Source: Spiro-02 sp034114085
GTDB taxonomy: Bacteria > Spirochaetota > Spirochaetia > Sphaerochaetales > Sphaerochaetaceae
Assembly (NCBI GenBank): GCA_034114085.1
Contig: JAXEWB010000058.1
Coordinates: 1 to 64,000, forward strand
Direction of reading: 5' to 3'
Length of the DNA stretch: 64,000 bases
Below the pieces are notes generated by a model. It was not told where the DNA came from. It ran no database searches and worked only from the letters and a program-made list of their open reading frames with translations. Positions 60,321 to 64,000 of the stretch are shown here, piece by piece. The translations under genes were made by a program, and so were the position numbers. Numbering within the stretch: the stretch's first letter is position 1; the number at the start of each line of letters is the position of its first letter.

Positions 60321-62567
60321 TCAGTCCAACGGTTTTTTCAGGACGGCCTTGCGGATGGTTCTGATTTCGGGCTGGGCTTTTTGGGGCGTTACCTTCTTGT
60401 GCCGGATCAAGAAGCATTTGTGAATCTTTTCATCGCGCTTGAAATCGTCCCCGATGGTCTCCGACGAGATGTCCTGGACGGCGAACTGTTCATAGAGCCG
60501 TTCATCGAGCTGGAACTTCCTGTAGTTGTTTGAAAAAATCAGCGTGCCGTCCTTCTCCAGGTGCATCATGCAGGCGCGGATCAGCTTGACCTGATCTTGG
60601 TCGACATCGAACGTGCGCCGGCTCTTGCTGTTGCTGAACGTCGGAGGATCACAAAAGATCAAGTCGAACCTGTCATAGGTATCGAACAGCCATTCGATGC
60701 AGTCCTCCTTGTAGAAAAAATGGTTCATGCCGGTAAAGCCGTTGAGCTGCATGTTTTTCAAGGCCCAATCGAGATACGTGCTGGAGGCGTCTACGCTGAC
60801 GGTGCTGAGGGCGTTTCCCGCCGCGGCATACGCGGTCGCCGTTCCCGTATAGCAGAACAGGTTGAGGAACCTCTTGCCATCGGACATCTCCCTGATCATC
60901 CGGCGTACCGGCCGATGGTCCAGAAATATCCCCGTATCAAGATAGTCGGTAAAGTTCACCATGAATTTCAGTCCGTTTTCACGCATGATGAAGAATCTGT
61001 TGGTGGTCGCAAGCTTCTCGTACTGGTTCAGCCCCTTCTGCTGGGTTCTCTGCTTGACGAAGATCATGTCGCGGTCGATGCCGGTCACACGCTCCGTCGC
61101 GTCAATCAATTCCTCAAGCCGCCGAATGGCGTCTTCTGGATCGATGGAGGAGGGGGCTGCATACTCCTGCAAGGATATCCACCTGTTTTCGTAGAGGTCG
61201 ATCGCCGCCGAGTATTCGGGCATGTCCGCGTCGTAGATACGGTAGCTGGATACGTTCTGGGCCTCCATCAGCGGTTTAAGTGCGGCGAGGTTCTTCTTCA
61301 GCCGGTTGGCGGCCATTTCCGCTCCAGGGGTAAGCGGCTTGGCGAGACGTTCCCGACGTTTCTGCTCCGCTTTGGCGATCATCTCCGCGCGTTCTTCCTC
61401 GGTGAAAACATAGTAATGCGCGATCTGGCAAGGCATGCCGCCGTTGAACAGCGTGTTGGTTCTGTTCGGCTTCATGTCCACATAGGAGAGCAACTGCTGG
61501 TCCCCGCAAAGGATGGCGATCCTCCAACCAGCGAACAGGCTGTTGAACTGCCGTCCCATGGCGATATACAGGTTTTCGATGTTTTCATTTTCCAGTCGGA
61601 CTCCGTATGGCGGGTCGGTGACGATGCAACCTCGTTCCACAGGAATATCACCGGCGGTGAGGTCCTTGACATCGTGTCGGGCGAATTCGATGATATCCAC
61701 CACACCGGCGGCCTGTGCGTTCGCCTTGGCGATGCCCAGAGCTTCCGGATCCTTGTCCCAGGCATAGATTTTCACCTGCTGTTTGCGTCCCTCTTCCTGG
61801 CGTGCCGCCGCTTCATCCAAAATGTCCTCCCAGACATCGGGGTCATGAATCGGCAGCTTGAAGAATGCGAACTTACTGGTATTGAGAAGTCCGGGGGCGG
61901 TGTCCGTCGCCATCCAGGCGGCTTCAATACAGATGGTTCCTGAACCACAGAACGGATCCAGCAATGGTTCCGGCCCGTCTTCTCCGTCCAGCGACTTCCT
62001 CCAGTCGGAGCGATAGAGCAGGGCGGCGGCGAGGTATTCGGTGAGTATGGCGTCGGTCTGCATTTTCCTGTAGCCCCGTTTATGCAACGATTTCCCTGAA
62101 AAATCGACATACCAGACGACCCGTTCTCCATCTACATGGATGTGGAACGTTACATCGGGGACGTCCCTATCCACGTTGGGCCTTTTGTCCTCGAAATGTT
62201 CCCTGATCCGATCGACGATGGCATCCTTGACCCGCAGTGCGGCGAAATGGGAGTTCTTCAACCACCGGCAGTCGGTGACGGTCTCCGTGACCGCGAACGT
62301 ATTCTCCGGCGTGACCCAGTTCTCCCATGGGATCTGGATGGAGGAATCGTACAGCTCGTCGGCGCTGGTGACGCATTCATCCTGGAAGAGGGCGAGCAAG
62401 ACCCTGGTCGCCGTTCGCGTCCAAAGGCAGAAACGATATGCGACGGCGAGATCCGCCTCGAATTCAACGCCTCCGTTGGTTACATACACATCCGTCGAGC
62501 CGGCCTGACGGGCCTCCATCTCTACGAGATCGTTCTGATTGGCAGAAGCCGTAGCATAGAATATCAT
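60321..62567 (-). CDS. rlmL: Bifunctional 23S rRNA (guanine-N2/N7) methyltransferase RlmKL
   Basis: 748 residues, the usual size of the fused enzyme. N-terminal ferredoxin-like/THUMP region (~1-160), first methyltransferase with LDPFCGSGTICIEAA and TDPPYGVR (m2G2445 activity), then the RlmK half with FLNLFCYTGTATAYAA, VDASSTYLDWA and CDPPTFSNSK (m7G2069 activity). Acts on ribosomal RNA during 50S assembly. GGGAGATAAA precedes the ATG. The Hsp33 gene lies 39 bases upstream in the same direction. Confidence 0.94.
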   Translation of the reverse strand: MIFYATASANQNDLVEMEARQAGSTDVYVTNGGVEFEADLAVAYRFCLWTRTATRVLLALFQDECVTSADELYDSSIQIPWENWVTPENTFAVTETVTDCRWLKNSHFAALRVKDAIVDRIREHFEDKRPNVDRDVPDVTFHIHVDGERVVWYVDFSGKSLHKRGYRKMQTDAILTEYLAAALLYRSDWRKSLDGEDGPEPLLDPFCGSGTICIEAAWMATDTAPGLLNTSKFAFFKLPIHDPDVWEDILDEAAARQEEGRKQQVKIYAWDKDPEALGIAKANAQAAGVVDIIEFARHDVKDLTAGDIPVERGCIVTDPPYGVRLENENIENLYIAMGRQFNSLFAGWRIAILCGDQQLLSYVDMKPNRTNTLFNGGMPCQIAHYYVFTEEERAEMIAKAEQKRRERLAKPLTPGAEMAANRLKKNLAALKPLMEAQNVSSYRIYDADMPEYSAAIDLYENRWISLQEYAAPSSIDPEDAIRRLEELIDATERVTGIDRDMIFVKQRTQQKGLNQYEKLATTNRFFIMRENGLKFMVNFTDYLDTGIFLDHRPVRRMIREMSDGKRFLNLFCYTGTATAYAAAGNALSTVSVDASSTYLDWALKNMQLNGFTGMNHFFYKEDCIEWLFDTYDRFDLIFCDPPTFSNSKSRRTFDVDQDQVKLIRACMMHLEKDGTLIFSNNYRKFQLDERLYEQFAVQDISSETIGDDFKRDEKIHKCFLIRHKKVTPQKAQPEIRTIRKAVLKKPLD

Positions 62568-62606
62568 TTTATCTCCCTACCTGAAAGCAATATCAGCTGA
62601 TGTATT

Positions 62607-63563
62607 TTATTTTTCAATATGATGTCCTGATTCAAACAGTTCTTGTAATTCTTCGCGGTCAAAACTGTAAATCGTACCGCAGTTGAAGCATTCAAGTTGC
62701 AACGGGAACGATTTCTGCTCCAATATTTCCCGCTTCTCTCCATCTGGCAGTCCGCAGAGATACCCCGCGAAATGCTCCCGGTTGCAGGGACACGAAAAGC
62801 CGACCGCCAGGTGGGCGAGATGCTCGGGTTTTTCGTTTGTGAATTCCCGTAGGACATACTCTCCGATAGTCGTGCCGCCTGCGAGCGTCCTTCCGATGGG
62901 GGCGAGTTTCGGAGCCAGCTCTTGGAGTCTGTCAAGGACGTCGTCCGGACAGCCGGGCATGGCTTGGAGAAACATTCCTCCTGCCCCGGCGACGCGCCCT
63001 TCCTTGTCGAACTGAATACTCAGCGAAAACAGGCTGGGAGTCTGCTCTGACTGACGGTAATATACAGCAAGATCCTGCGCGAGGTTGCCGTATTGGAGCA
63101 TGACTTGGCCGGTAAACGGCTGGCTGCCGCCTTCAATCAATTTTGTAATAGTGAGGAAACCTGGCCCATAGAACATGGAAAGATCAAAGCTCTCCAACGG
63201 TTTGTCCACCGGGATCGGGACGTTCTTCAGATATCCCCGTACCGCCCCGCAGGCCCAGGCCTCGACATAGACTCCTCCGATAGGCCCGCCGCACTCGATG
63301 GTGAGCTGAATGCGGTCGTTGCCCTTCACCGTAGAGGAAAGAAGCCCTCCCGCGATATATGCCTGCCCCAACGCGACCGTCTCCAGGATGCCCAGACCAT
63401 GGTTCGCCCGCATCTGGTTGACCATGCGGGTTCCCTGCAAGGCCGTCAGGCGGATCCTGCCGTCATCCAAAAGAAACACCTCCCTGCCGTCGTCGGGCAA
63501 GGAGGCGAGATGTTCAACTAATATTGGATCTTCAATTTGTTTTCGAAACACCTTTGTCTCCAT
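62607..63563 (-). CDS. hslO: Redox-regulated chaperone Hsp33
   Basis: 318 residues from ATG 63563 (a TTG at 63575 is possible). Core domain: GQAYIAGGLLSSTVKGNDRI, CGGPIGGVYVEAWACGAVRG, and MPGCPDDVLDRL. The C-terminal zinc redox switch is complete: CPC in GFSCPCNREHF and CFNC in LECFNCGTIY. It unfolds and binds clients on oxidative stress plus heat. Probably co-transcribed with rlmL. Confidence 0.95.
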   Translation of the reverse strand: METKVFRKQIEDPILVEHLASLPDDGREVFLLDDGRIRLTALQGTRMVNQMRANHGLGILETVALGQAYIAGGLLSSTVKGNDRIQLTIECGGPIGGVYVEAWACGAVRGYLKNVPIPVDKPLESFDLSMFYGPGFLTITKLIEGGSQPFTGQVMLQYGNLAQDLAVYYRQSEQTPSLFSLSIQFDKEGRVAGAGGMFLQAMPGCPDDVLDRLQELAPKLAPIGRTLAGGTTIGEYVLREFTNEKPEHLAHLAVGFSCPCNREHFAGYLCGLPDGEKREILEQKSFPLQLECFNCGTIYSFDREELQELFESGHHIEK

Positions 63564-63735
63564 CGGTAGCGACAACTGCCCGGCACCATCCCGTCACAGC
63601 GTCCAGTGGCTGAATCTTCCTCCACATGGCATCACTACCTGTTCGTTCATCATGCATGTCAACCGGTCACCAGTCATGGGGACCTGACGTTCCTTCGCAA
63701 CCGTTACAATCCGGCGGGACCGTAACGGAGACAGC

Positions 63736-64000
63736 TTAGACAATGACCTCGCTTTTTGCAATAGCCTCGAACTCCGATCCTTCAATTACTTCGTTTTCCA
63801 ATAGCTTCGAGGTGATTTTTTCTAACGCTGCACGGTTTTTTTCGATTTTCCCTTTGACAATGCCATATCGGTCATTGACGATCCTCGCCGTCTCTGTGTC
63901 GATGTATTCCTGCGCTTTCTCAGAATATTCCCTTGCGCCGGCGACGCCCGCGATGCCACTTTGGGTGGTCGGCAATGTGATGTTGCGGTACTTGTCGCTC
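63736..64000 (-). CDS. ftsH: ATP-dependent zinc protease FtsH, C-terminal end (partial)
   Basis: The frame enters from the window edge (SDKYRNITLPTTQSG) and ends EGSEFEAIAKSEVIV. The visible 88 codons match the helical C-terminal end of the FtsH peptidase domain: AREYSEKAQEYIDTETARIV, then NRAALEKITSKLLENEVIEG. The AAA and HExxH parts lie outside the window, so the call depends on this tail alone. Confidence 0.7.
   Translation of the reverse strand, partial: SDKYRNITLPTTQSGIAGVAGAREYSEKAQEYIDTETARIVNDRYGIVKGKIEKNRAALEKITSKLLENEVIEGSEFEAIAKSEVIV

Noticed and set aside
60561..61943. 460-codon plus-strand open frame
   Set aside because: Antisense to rlmL, which has all expected motifs on the minus strand.

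Overview
The window reads as chromosomal DNA of a Gram-negative (diderm) fermentative bacterium with roughly 50-55% GC. My best guess is a spirochaete of the Sphaerochaetaceae type. The support is a secreted protein with an 'ITWEW...DPDV' N-terminus, a Pro/Glu/Val/Ala linker and a short beta-barrel (29.9-31.2 kb), many lipoproteins, a TolC/RND efflux set, D-lactate dehydrogenase and MscL. This is recall of family habits, not a database result. Several parts (the solute-binding-protein/hybrid-kinase/GGDEF block, the 4.9-6.4 kb regulator, the phage remnants) look like gene families common in anaerobic Firmicutes and may have been transferred.

Layout. 0.1-1.45 kb: M42 aminopeptidase, then tRNA-Arg(CCG) on the minus strand. 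1.5-3.7 kb: a decayed phage island made of C-terminal 'tip' fragments of phage head proteins, each followed by a small gene and by the same terminator plus homology block; a ~398-bp unit is present twice. 4.0-4.5 kb: small secreted protein. 4.9-6.4 kb: XRE-type regulator. 6.8-25.4 kb: one very large, co-directional signalling block: solute-binding lipoprotein, Cache hybrid kinase, PAS-rich diguanylate cyclase with receiver, receiver/EAL/PAS/GGDEF protein, two HPt proteins, a CheB-CheR-PAS-kinase-receiver fusion, a third HPt protein, and a hybrid kinase with two receivers. It looks like a self-contained phosphorelay feeding c-di-GMP turnover, and is the most striking system here.

25.7-31.2 kb: nucleotidyltransferase, YitT-type membrane protein, M20 peptidase, LOG-family hydrolase, outer-membrane-like protein. 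31.4-32.8 kb: unknown protein plus a membrane-embedded LuxR-type regulator. 32.8-39.1 kb (minus strand): an operon of exported proteins (lipoprotein, lipase-like hydrolase, PQQ-propeller lipoprotein, small lipoprotein, M30-like metallopeptidase). 39.4-42.0 kb: epimerase, then MazG-Fic. 42.1-49.6 kb: a double-TetR regulator with a near-perfect palindromic operator, followed by a TolC/MFP/RND efflux operon ending in a PII-like protein.

49.9-50.6 kb: MntP manganese exporter behind a yybP-ykoY riboswitch. 50.75-53.1 kb: Rrf2 regulator, Zn-macrodomain and SirTM sirtuin (reversible ADP-ribosylation), with matching operator-like repeats at both promoters. 53.2-60.1 kb: YjbR-like protein, MarR-MATE pair with operator, PfkB kinase, D-lactate dehydrogenase, MscL, SAM methyltransferase. 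60.3-64.0 kb (minus strand): RlmKL rRNA methyltransferase, Hsp33 and the C-terminal end of FtsH, cut by the window edge. No CRISPR array, rRNA or intact insertion sequence was seen.
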